A DNA stretch of 6,598 nucleotides from JACJYC01 sp964558465 (GCA_964558465.1 CAZLEF010000144.1:1-6598); one strand, 5' to 3'; positions 1 through 6,549 are shown, numbered from the stretch's first letter. Notes: generated by a model from the letters alone, not told the origin. Translations and numbers: made by a program.

Positions 1-282
1 GAATTCGCCAAAATGATGGGCGGTAAAGACGTGGTTGTTCTGGATGTGCGCACCCCCGAAGAAACCGCCCAGGGAAAAATTGAAGGCGCTATCGAGATTA
101 ACGTTAACGATCCTTCTTTTTTGCAAAAAATAAACGAACTGGACAAGGAAAAAACCTACCTCGTTTATTGCCGCACCGGACGCCGCAGCGTTACAGCGTG
201 CAATGCAATGGCGGAACAGGGTTTCGGGAAATTGTATAACCTGGTGGGGGGGTATATGGCGTGGACGGAGGCTGGAAAGTAG
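1..282 (+). CDS. Rhodanese-like single-domain sulfurtransferase (5' end outside window)
   Basis: The reading frame is open from base 1 and ends at TAG 280-282. An ATG lies at base 13, but the preceding codons (E-F-A-K) fit the usual rhodanese N-terminal helix, so the true start is probably upstream of the window. Visible motifs are the strand DVVVLDVRTPEE, the conserved G-x-I-x-G-A-I-x-I-N segment, and the active-site loop YCRTGRRS. Its cysteine (codon 169-171) is the expected persulfide carrier, and the basic loop RTGRR is typical of single-domain rhodaneses. The C-terminal NLVGGYMAWTEAGK is the standard family ending. Family knowledge: these proteins move sulfane sulfur through a cysteine persulfide to thiol acceptors or cyanide. 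No signal peptide can be judged because the N-terminus is missing. It lies 164 bp upstream of the co-directional flavoprotein gene, and a repeat array starts 3 nt after its stop. The fold assignment is secure; the donor and acceptor are unknown. Confidence 0.93.
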   Translation, partial: EFAKMMGGKDVVVLDVRTPEETAQGKIEGAIEINVNDPSFLQKINELDKEKTYLVYCRTGRRSVTACNAMAEQGFGKLYNLVGGYMAWTEAGK

Positions 283-285
283 GGA

Positions 286-341
286 ATTTGTTGATTTGTT
301 GATTTGTTGATTTGTTGATTTGTTGATTTGTTGATTTGTTG
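286..341. repeat. Tandem 8-bp repeat array, 7 perfect copies of ATTTGTTG
   Basis: Seven uninterrupted, identical copies of ATTTGTTG begin 3 nt after the rhodanese stop codon. In the rhodanese direction each unit junction contains TGA. Because 8 is not a multiple of 3, any three consecutive units place a stop in every reading frame. The opposite strand (CAACAAAT) is free of stops. The array is followed after 9 nt by a short hairpin, the same arrangement seen after the fused iron-sulfur/NrfD gene near 4758-4845. The function is unknown; it resembles dispersed intergenic repeats of some Bacteroidota. Confidence 0.95.
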
Positions 342-350
342 AAGTGCGTG

Positions 351-367
351 CCACGCGGTACGCGTGG
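351..367. repeat. Short perfect hairpin CCACGCG-GTA-CGCGTGG downstream of the 8-bp array
   Basis: A 7-bp perfect stem (351-357 with 361-367) encloses a 3-nt loop. There is no T-run after it, so it is not a classical intrinsic terminator. Its core CCACGC/GCGTGG is shared with the hairpin at 4758-4773, which also sits next to arrays of 8-bp repeats. A second small inverted repeat, GGCAAA-GCT-TTTGCC, lies at 396-410. No further signal was seen in the rest of the gap up to the start codon at 447. Confidence 0.8.
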
Positions 368-446
368 TTGATGCGAGGGGCGCCGTCTAGCATCCGGCAA
401 AGCTTTTGCCACGCTGCGGCTTGGGACACCTTAATAATCTGGAAAC

Positions 447-1784
447 ATGCTTCATTACGAATTATTGGTCATCGGAGGCGGGCCAGGCGGCATCGAAGCT
501 GCCCGGCGCGGCGCCGAAGCCGGCCTGAAAACTGCTTTGGTCCACAACGCGCCCATTGGCGGTCGTGCCACGTGGAGCAGTTTGCTGCCTTCCAAAGCCT
601 GGTTGCAGGTAGCCGAAACGGTACACAAAGGCATCGGACATCCGGTGTTGGGCAGCCTGCTTGAACTACCGGTCCTTCTGCACCACGAGGTGTTGCGCAC
701 CTGGATCAACAACACTGCAAACGAGCAGGCTGAATTTCAAAAAAAGCAATTGGAAATGGCGGGTGTGAACATTCTACCGGGTACGGCGCGCTGGCTTGAA
801 CCCGGCAAGGTGGAGATCAGAAATGCAGAAGGCAAATTCCAGACCACAGCATACGGACGGCTGGTTGTGTCCGGCGGTTCCGAACCGCGGTTCACACCTG
901 CGGTCAAACCCAATATGGATCGTATCATCGCCCCAAAAATCAGCGCCAAACTCAATGAGGTTCCCAGGAGTCTAATTATGATGGGCGGCGGCGTGACCGG
1001 CACGGAGTACGCCTTTGCCCTTGCCACGCTGGGTACAAAGGTCACCATCCTGCAAAAGAATGACCAGTTGCTGCCCTCCATGGATCCGGAAATTGTCGGT
1101 GCATTTTCACAGTATATCACCGGCAAATTGCCCATCTCGATTAAAACAGGCGTCACCGTCGCAGCCGCCGAACAAAAAGAAAACACCGTGATCGTGACCG
1201 ATACGGATGGCCATATTTATTCCGCCGATTACGGGTTCATCGCCATCAGCCGGATACCGGATCTTAGCTTCTGGCCGGAGATCCCGCCAGAACTGAAACA
1301 AACGCCGGGCGGCTTTATCGAGGTCGACCGCTGGAGCCGGACCGCTCTGCCCAATGTCTATGCTGTCGGCGATATGACCGGCGCACCCATGATGGCCAAC
1401 CGGGCAAGGAGCCAGGCGCGTGAAGCGGTGCTCGCCATCCTGGAACTGACCGACGAATCGCCTGCCCCTGTAACCATGGAGGCCGTTTACACCCAGCCGA
1501 ATGTGGCGCAGGTGGGCAAAATGACCCCGCTTTCAGACAGCGCTTTCAAATCTTTTGACTGGACCGGGAACCTGAAGGTCCTTCAGAACGGTTATTCGGA
1601 AGGCCGTATCCGGGTACACTTTGATGTGAATACAGGACTTATCCTGGGCGCAGCGGCGTTTGGACACCACGCGGCCGAGGCGCTTTCCCTGATCCAGCTC
1701 GCTATCAATACTGGACTTACCTGGGAACAGGTGACGCGGACGCCTTATGCGCACCCGAGTTTGTCGGAAATCTGGAGCGCATGA
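447..1784 (+). CDS. Dihydrolipoamide-dehydrogenase-like FAD/NAD(P) oxidoreductase lacking the redox-active cysteine pair
   Basis: This 445-aa protein has the full length and domain order of the class I pyridine nucleotide-disulfide oxidoreductases. The FAD Rossmann motif is at residues 8-15 (VIGGGPGG), the NAD(P) Rossmann motif at 180-187 (GGGVTGTE), the second FAD motif at 303-309 (NVYAVGD), and a C-terminal dimerisation domain ends in HPSLSE (H436, E441). The H-x4-E pair normally acts as the base for thiol chemistry at the dimer interface. The stretch matching the family's GGTCLNVGCIPSK loop reads GGRATWSSLLPSK (38-50), so both disulfide cysteines are replaced, by A41 and L46. The protein therefore cannot use the usual FAD-to-disulfide relay and may be a diaphorase, an electron-transfer flavoprotein, or act on a substrate that brings its own thiol or persulfide. 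No signal peptide or membrane segment is seen, so it is probably cytoplasmic. The ATG at 447 is chosen because the Rossmann strand begins directly after it; no Shine-Dalgarno motif is visible. It could be co-transcribed with the rhodanese gene. Confidence 0.88.
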   Translation: MLHYELLVIGGGPGGIEAARRGAEAGLKTALVHNAPIGGRATWSSLLPSKAWLQVAETVHKGIGHPVLGSLLELPVLLHHEVLRTWINNTANEQAEFQKKQLEMAGVNILPGTARWLEPGKVEIRNAEGKFQTTAYGRLVVSGGSEPRFTPAVKPNMDRIIAPKISAKLNEVPRSLIMMGGGVTGTEYAFALATLGTKVTILQKNDQLLPSMDPEIVGAFSQYITGKLPISIKTGVTVAAAEQKENTVIVTDTDGHIYSADYGFIAISRIPDLSFWPEIPPELKQTPGGFIEVDRWSRTALPNVYAVGDMTGAPMMANRARSQAREAVLAILELTDESPAPVTMEAVYTQPNVAQVGKMTPLSDSAFKSFDWTGNLKVLQNGYSEGRIRVHFDVNTGLILGAAAFGHHAAEALSLIQLAINTGLTWEQVTRTPYAHPSLSEIWSA

Positions 1785-1788
1785 ATCG

Positions 1789-1819
1789 GGTGTCGGACAC
1801 TTTCGAAGTGTCCGACACC
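1789..1819. terminator. Perfect palindrome between convergent genes, possible bidirectional terminator or dispersed repeat
   Basis: GGTGTCGGACACTT (1789-1802) pairs perfectly with AAGTGTCCGACACC (1806-1819) across a 3-nt loop TCG. It begins 4 nt after the flavoprotein stop (1782-1784) and lies 13 nt beyond the stop of the minus-strand molybdoenzyme gene (1833-1835). It is positioned to end both transcripts. No U-tract follows in either direction, so termination would be atypical, and it may instead be a REP-like dispersed palindrome. The structure is certain; the function is inferred. Confidence 0.7.
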
Positions 1820-1832
1820 TGCCCCTCCTCAT

Positions 1833-4685
1833 TTACAAATAAAAGGTGCTCTTGTCCGGCCTTAACGCCCTTGCGAACCACAACGGCCTGCGCAGTCCAT
1901 CCGGTCCGGGGGCGGGACGCGTCATTTCCAGCCATTCCTTATAGATCCCGAAAGATTTGTTGGTATCCACAAACAGGTCGCCGTATTGATCGCCCGGGTG
2001 CGGGCGTTCGATGCGGACGCGCTGGTGCCAGCAATGCATGCCGCTGATCGGGTCGGGATGCACGGCGTGGGTGATGTTCTGGTGTACGCCGCCGTCTGAC
2101 CAGAAGATGCGTTTGCTGTCGGGGTCGTCGCTGGCAAAGGGCTGAATGCCGGCGATGGTCGACATTTTCCAGCCTCCTTTTCCGTCGTTCTTCACGCTGA
2201 CCGTGTTGGTGGCCCAGCGGTTGCCGGCGTCCTGTTGCCGGCGCCAGCGGCCGAGGTGATGCGAACAGGCTACTACGCCGGGTTTCATGCCCTCCGTCAC
2301 CCATACTTTATCGATAAAATACCCGATATCGGTATTCAGCCGCACGAGGTCGCCGGTCCGGAATCCAAAACGGTTGGCGTCGTCGGGGTGCATCCAGATG
2401 GGGTTTCGGTTGGAGATCTCGGTCAGCCATTTGGCGTTGCCCGAGCGGGTATGGATCAGGGTGGGCAGCCGGAAGGTCGGCACCAGGCAGTATTCGCCGG
2501 CTTCCTGGTTCAGGTTGTCCGGGTGAATATGGCTCTTGATATAGGTCGGCATGGCGTATTCCGGCCAGCGCCAGTCGACCATCGTCTGCGAATAGAACTC
2601 GTTTTTCCGGCTGGGTGTCGGGAAACCGACCACTGCTTTGCCGTTCACCATTACCCCGAGGTCTTTGCCATCCTTGCGGATCACGCCGGTCTCCGGGTCG
2701 ACGGCGGCGCCCTGCAACTGATCGGCCGGCACCTCCTTCAGGTGTTTTTCGTAGGAATAGGCTTCCACTTCGAAGGCGCCGTATTTGCGCATATAATCCA
2801 GTTCGGAGAGCCCTTCTTTCCGGGCGGTTTCCGGCAAGCCCCGGACGTGTTCGAAGATATACTGGTAATATTCGTCGATGCTGATCTTTTCGCCGGGGCG
2901 GTAGGGCGAAATGAAATGTTTGCGGATGCCGAGGCTGCCGTCGGGGTCCATGCGCCAGCTCAGTTCGATCCAGAACTCGTCTTCTTCCCACACTTCGCCG
3001 GGGTTGACTTCATAAGTGAAGGTCACCGGTTTACCCGCGCGCCTGGCTACCTCCCGCAAAACGGGTTGGCGGAAGGCAATCCAGGTAGCGCCGTGTGTCT
3101 CGTAGCTGTTCAGGTCGTGCCGTTCGGAGGCGAGGCCCATCGGTAGTACATAATCCGCAAAAAAGGCGGTCTCGTTCCAGGTCGGTGTCAGGGCCACATG
3201 CAACCCCACCTTGTTTTCGTCCGAGAGGGCTTCGATCCAGGAGAAGCCGTCCGGGTAAGTCCAGACCGGGTTGAACACCCGGGTAAAATAGACGTCCATC
3301 CTGCCGCGACCCTCTTTCAGGAAATGGGGCAGCAGGAAACTCATCTCAAAAAAGGCCAACGGATATTCGTTCGGGAAGTGCAATTCGTTCCAGAACTTCT
3401 GAGCGGGCGGCGTATCAAAAAATTTGGGTTTGAACTTGTTCCAGGTATTGGGCGAAGTGCCGCCGACCGTTCCGACGCTCCCCGTAACCACCTGCAGGAA
3501 ATGCAGGGCGCGGGAAACCGCCCATCCGCCGAGGTTGCCGCTGGCGGCGCTGCGCCAGTTGTGGGAAGCAAAACGTGTACCCGCCTCCCCGATCAAGCGG
3601 GCCACTTCCACGATCATACCGGCTTTTGCGCCGCTCTCTTTTTCCGCAAATTCGGGGGTGTATTCGCTGTATTGTTCCTTTAGTTTTTCGATGAAGTTTT
3701 CAAAAGTGACCGGTATATCCGGGTGGACTTTTTTCAGGAATTCCGGCCAGTTGACCCAGTTTTCCAGGTATTCCCGGTTGTACAACCCTTCATCGAGGAT
3801 GACCTTGACCATGGCCAGCAAAACGGCAGCCTCCGAACCCGGATAGGTGGGCATCCAGTAATCCGACATGCTGGCGGTGTTGGACAGACGGGGGTCCATG
3901 ACGGCCAGTTTGGCGCCCTTCATCTTGCCCTCGATGATGCGCTGCGCATGCGGGTTGAAATAGTGGCCGCTTTCCAGGTGGGCGCTGATGAGCAGAATGA
4001 ATTTGGCGTTGGCGTGGTCGGGCGAGGGTCGGTCGTAGCCGTACCAGAGGTTGTAGCCGAACCTTGCCCCGGAAGAACAGATATTGGTATGGCTGTTGTG
4101 GCCGTCGACGTTCCAGGCCTGCAGCACGCGGTCCATATACCCTTCATGGCCCGGCCGTCCGACGTGGTAGGTGATCTCGTTGTTGCGGCCTTCGCGGATG
4201 GCTTTGCCGATGCGGGCGGCGATATCGTCGAGGGCATCGTCCCAACTCACGCGTTCCCATTTTCCGGCGCCCCGCTCACCTACCCTTTTGAGCGGGTACA
4301 GGATCCGGTCGGGGTCGGTGATCTGGTTGATGGTGGCCGGGCCTTTGGCGCAGTTCCTGCCCCTGCTGGCCGGATGGTAAGGATTACCTTCAAACTTGCG
4401 GACCTCGCCCGTTTCCTTATCCACATAAGCCGTCAGGCCGCAGGCACTTTCACAGTTGAAGCAGGTGGTCGGCACGATCGAATAGTGTTTTTTCACCTTT
4501 CTGGGATGCGCTTTGGGGTCGTATTCCGTCCAGTCGTCCCATTTTTCGGGCGGCGGGAAATTGGTCAACAATCCCGGTTCTGTGAGCGAATCCAATGCAG
4601 GTTCGGTTTCCCGGTGCAGGTTGGGAATCAGGCCGATTTTTTCGGCGATCTTTTCGATCAGGGTATGTTTTTTTTGAGCAGTCAT
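1833..4685 (-). CDS. Molybdopterin/[4Fe-4S] oxidoreductase catalytic subunit, SoeA/PSRLC3-like (DMSO reductase superfamily)
   Basis: This 950-aa protein is the catalytic subunit of a complex iron-sulfur molybdoenzyme. An N-terminal extension of about 70 residues precedes the Fe4S4 domain, which has C75, C78, C82 and C112 (C-x2-C-x3-C, then GRNCAKG). A conserved lysine, K114, follows the last ligand. Near the Mo site, the motif HTNICSSGAR carries C203, the likely Mo ligand; a cysteine there is typical of Psr/Phs/Soe/Nap-type enzymes and unlike the Asp of NarG. The C-terminal molybdopterin-dinucleotide-binding domain is recognisable from about residue 732 (RLPTLIHTRSGNAKW, then NPIWMHPDDANRFGF). 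No twin-arginine signal is present, which predicts a cytoplasmic enzyme. That feature, the length, and the membrane partner encoded upstream fit the cytoplasm-facing sulfite dehydrogenase SoeA. Polysulfide/thiosulfate reductase-like or other CISM substrates remain possible. It is the second gene of a probable two-gene operon, 165 bp after the fused electron-transfer/anchor gene. The start at 4683-4685 is the first ATG with family-like context; no Shine-Dalgarno motif is visible. Confidence 0.9.
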   Translation of the reverse strand: MTAQKKHTLIEKIAEKIGLIPNLHRETEPALDSLTEPGLLTNFPPPEKWDDWTEYDPKAHPRKVKKHYSIVPTTCFNCESACGLTAYVDKETGEVRKFEGNPYHPASRGRNCAKGPATINQITDPDRILYPLKRVGERGAGKWERVSWDDALDDIAARIGKAIREGRNNEITYHVGRPGHEGYMDRVLQAWNVDGHNSHTNICSSGARFGYNLWYGYDRPSPDHANAKFILLISAHLESGHYFNPHAQRIIEGKMKGAKLAVMDPRLSNTASMSDYWMPTYPGSEAAVLLAMVKVILDEGLYNREYLENWVNWPEFLKKVHPDIPVTFENFIEKLKEQYSEYTPEFAEKESGAKAGMIVEVARLIGEAGTRFASHNWRSAASGNLGGWAVSRALHFLQVVTGSVGTVGGTSPNTWNKFKPKFFDTPPAQKFWNELHFPNEYPLAFFEMSFLLPHFLKEGRGRMDVYFTRVFNPVWTYPDGFSWIEALSDENKVGLHVALTPTWNETAFFADYVLPMGLASERHDLNSYETHGATWIAFRQPVLREVARRAGKPVTFTYEVNPGEVWEEDEFWIELSWRMDPDGSLGIRKHFISPYRPGEKISIDEYYQYIFEHVRGLPETARKEGLSELDYMRKYGAFEVEAYSYEKHLKEVPADQLQGAAVDPETGVIRKDGKDLGVMVNGKAVVGFPTPSRKNEFYSQTMVDWRWPEYAMPTYIKSHIHPDNLNQEAGEYCLVPTFRLPTLIHTRSGNAKWLTEISNRNPIWMHPDDANRFGFRTGDLVRLNTDIGYFIDKVWVTEGMKPGVVACSHHLGRWRRQQDAGNRWATNTVSVKNDGKGGWKMSTIAGIQPFASDDPDSKRIFWSDGGVHQNITHAVHPDPISGMHCWHQRVRIERPHPGDQYGDLFVDTNKSFGIYKEWLEMTRPAPGPDGLRRPLWFARALRPDKSTFYL

Positions 4686-4721
4686 GTTTACAAAGATTTC
4701 GGTCCGATGGACGGTTTTTTT

Positions 4722-4845
4722 TTGTTGATTCGTTGATGTGTTGATTTGTTGATTTGACCACGCCGAGGCGTGGCGTTTCAGATCAACGAATCAACACATC
4801 AACGAATCAACGAATCAACGAATCAACGAATCAACGAATCAACAA
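4722..4845. repeat. Large inverted repeat of 8-bp units around a CCACGCC/GGCGTGG hairpin
   Basis: The left arm (4722-4753) holds four units of the TTGTTGAT type. The right arm (4782-4845) holds eight units of the ATCAACGA type, the reverse complement family. Between them, CCACGCC-GA-GGCGTGG (4758-4773) forms its own hairpin with a perfect 7-bp stem. The 32-bp left arm matches the first four right-arm units at 30 of 32 positions, including an odd ATCAACAC-type unit at the same mirrored position in both arms. The whole element fills the gap between the stop of the fused iron-sulfur/NrfD gene (4851-4853) and the next gene in the operon. On the transcribed strand the array starts 5 nt after the stop codon. 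A run of nine T on the + strand (4715-4723) flanks it. In the operon transcript this run reads as A, so it does not make an intrinsic terminator for that transcript. Confidence 0.92.
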
Positions 4846-4850
4846 TTACC

Positions 4851-6479
4851 TTACGTCAAAGGTATCCGCTGGGGCGCTTCCACCCATATTTTTTCCGTAA
4901 ACCAGATGCCGGTCAGGGTCAGCACGCCGGCGGCGGCCATCGGGATGGGTGCAAATTGCCCGAAACCCAGGATGGCCAGCGGGGCGATATTGCCGATCAG
5001 AACGGCGCCGATCCAGAAGGCCATTCGATAACGGCCTTTCACGATCATTTCCACGGTTCTTTTCGCTTCGGTCGTCGGATGTGTGGTGGTCAGTTCCGCC
5101 AGCAGGGTAAACAGGTTGACGGCAATGCTGATGTAAAGGGTTGTTTTCAGGAAACCCGTCCATTCAGTCGCACCCTGGGTGAATGCCGCCAGCAGGAGCA
5201 ACACCCCGGCGCCCGCCATGAAACTGTGGGCCAGCATATGTACGGCGAGCGCAGGGCTTTGCCAGAAATCGCGTCCTTTGGCCTGTGCAAACAGGAATGC
5301 AGTATAAATAGCGGTGATCACCGCAAAAACAGCCGTTATCCAGAGAGCCGCCTGCCGGATACCCTCCCATCCGAACCACATGGCGGCGCCCCAGAGGGTG
5401 AGCAAACCGCCGAATACGGTGATAGCGTACCCGCCGCGGGTGAGCCAACTGGTCCAGTGCGGCCGCAGCAACACGTAGACGAACCGGCCGGGCTGGTCGA
5501 GGTCTTTCACCAGCAAAGCGCCCGTGGCCATCAGGAAAAACAGGGCTATGCCCAGCGTTTGCCAATGGGTGGCGGCAGCGATATCCGGTCCGTATCCCAG
5601 TTGAAGGGCGGCAAAAAGAACCAGGAAAACGCCTGCGGAGATGGCCTTGGTGAGCACATAACCGGAGACTTCCCAGCCCCAGAGAATGCCTTTATTGGGC
5701 GTGTCGTACACCCGGCGGGGTTTGTTCATGACCAGGTCGATGGATCGGGCTTTGCCTTTTTCGTCGATCTCGCCCTGGGTGGCCACCTGGTTGTTCACCT
5801 GCAGCAGTGCTTCCACTACATCGCCGTTGGAGAAGGCCATTTTTTCGGCGGCTTTGGCAAAATGCCCTACGCCCCGGGATTGAGAATTCCAGAGGTAATC
5901 CCCCTCTTTGTCTGTACCCATGGGGTTGAGGGATGCCTCGTCGCCGTTGATATAGAAGAGATTTGGCTTGGTATCCTTGGCCGCTTTCCGGACGGTCACC
6001 TGCTCTTTGGCCAGCAACTGGAAGATCTCCGTTTCCGGGTTTTCCATGTCGCCGGAAATGATGGCGTGTTCCGGGCATACGTTGACGCAAGCGGGTTCCA
6101 GGCCGATGTCGATCCGGTGGGCGCAATAATTGCATTTGGCCGCCGTATGCGTTTCCGGGTCGATGTAGAGGGCGTCGTACGGGCAAGCCTGCATGCAGGA
6201 TTTGCAGCCGATGCAGCGTTTATTGTCAAAATCGACGATGCCGTCTTCCCGGACAAAAAGCGCCTCTACCGGGCAAATCTCCACACAAGGCGCATCCGTG
6301 CAGTGGTTGCACCGCATGACCGAGAACAGGCGCCTGGTATGGGGAAAATTCCCCTTCTCCACCTGCTTCACCCACGTTCGGTTGACCCCCAGGGGTACCT
6401 CGTGTTCCGCTTTGCAGGCGGTGGTGCAGGCGTGGCATCCGATGCATTTGCGGTTGTCTATTACGAAACCGTACTTCAT
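4851..6479 (-). CDS. Fused four-cluster [4Fe-4S] electron-transfer subunit and NrfD/PsrC-type membrane anchor
   Basis: This 542-aa protein joins two subunits that are usually separate. Residues 1-140 are a DmsB/PsrB-type ferredoxin domain with 16 cysteines in four complete sets: 12/15/18/22, 57/60/65/69, 89/92/95/99 and 116/119/131/135. A linker of about 125 residues follows. Residues 265-530 contain about eight hydrophobic segments (near 265-292, 305-324, 343-369, 376-398, 409-433, 444-465, 483-506 and 507-530). NrfD-like signatures include GWEVSGYVLTKAISAG at the start of the first helix and DLDQPGRF (326-333) after the second. Its role is to pass electrons between the molybdenum subunit and membrane quinone. 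No Tat signal is present, so the iron-sulfur domain should face the cytoplasm, matching the leaderless catalytic subunit encoded next. The start at 6477-6479 is directly followed by the usual family N-terminus (KYGFVIDNRKCIGC). The upstream bases are A/T-rich without a Shine-Dalgarno motif. It is likely the first gene of the operon. Confidence 0.9.
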   Translation of the reverse strand: MKYGFVIDNRKCIGCHACTTACKAEHEVPLGVNRTWVKQVEKGNFPHTRRLFSVMRCNHCTDAPCVEICPVEALFVREDGIVDFDNKRCIGCKSCMQACPYDALYIDPETHTAAKCNYCAHRIDIGLEPACVNVCPEHAIISGDMENPETEIFQLLAKEQVTVRKAAKDTKPNLFYINGDEASLNPMGTDKEGDYLWNSQSRGVGHFAKAAEKMAFSNGDVVEALLQVNNQVATQGEIDEKGKARSIDLVMNKPRRVYDTPNKGILWGWEVSGYVLTKAISAGVFLVLFAALQLGYGPDIAAATHWQTLGIALFFLMATGALLVKDLDQPGRFVYVLLRPHWTSWLTRGGYAITVFGGLLTLWGAAMWFGWEGIRQAALWITAVFAVITAIYTAFLFAQAKGRDFWQSPALAVHMLAHSFMAGAGVLLLLAAFTQGATEWTGFLKTTLYISIAVNLFTLLAELTTTHPTTEAKRTVEMIVKGRYRMAFWIGAVLIGNIAPLAILGFGQFAPIPMAAAGVLTLTGIWFTEKIWVEAPQRIPLT

Positions 6480-6549
6480 TTGATTTTAATTGTTTAATGG
6501 TCTTTTTTGGTATTAACTGGTGCTGTCCACCCCCTGCACCCCCGTGTCG

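Noticed and set aside
286..341. The 8-bp tandem array as a CRISPR or minisatellite coding repeat
   Set aside because: The unit is far too short for a CRISPR repeat, there are no spacers, and the array lies outside any supported coding frame.
344..664. A 106-codon + strand frame overlapping the start of the flavoprotein gene
   Set aside because: It is Arg/Ala-rich without a recognisable domain, begins in the hairpin region and overlaps the well-supported gene in another frame.
4600..4685. Twin-arginine export signal on the molybdoenzyme subunit
   Set aside because: The first 70 residues have no RR motif and no hydrophobic segment, so the enzyme is predicted to stay in the cytoplasm.
4686..4700. 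AATCTTTG (minus strand, about 5 nt before the molybdoenzyme ATG) as a Bacteroidota-type -7 promoter box (TAnnTTTG)
   Set aside because: It has one mismatch, lies so close to the ATG that the message would be leaderless, and no matching -33 TTG-type box is seen at the right distance.
4715..4723. Run of nine T beside the large inverted repeat as an intrinsic terminator
   Set aside because: On the strand of the operon the run is A, not U. On the + strand the run precedes the hairpin instead of following it.
3723..4736. A 337-codon open frame on the + strand antisense to the molybdoenzyme gene
   Set aside because: It is a mirror of codon bias in the real minus-strand gene, which carries clear Fe-S and molybdopterin motifs; the + strand product shows none.
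4770..6497. A very long open frame on the + strand (about 575 codons) antisense to the fused iron-sulfur/NrfD gene
   Set aside because: It starts inside the 8-bp repeat array, whose CAAC strand has no stops, and continues opposite a strongly supported gene with 16 conserved cysteines. Its translation shows no recognisable domain.
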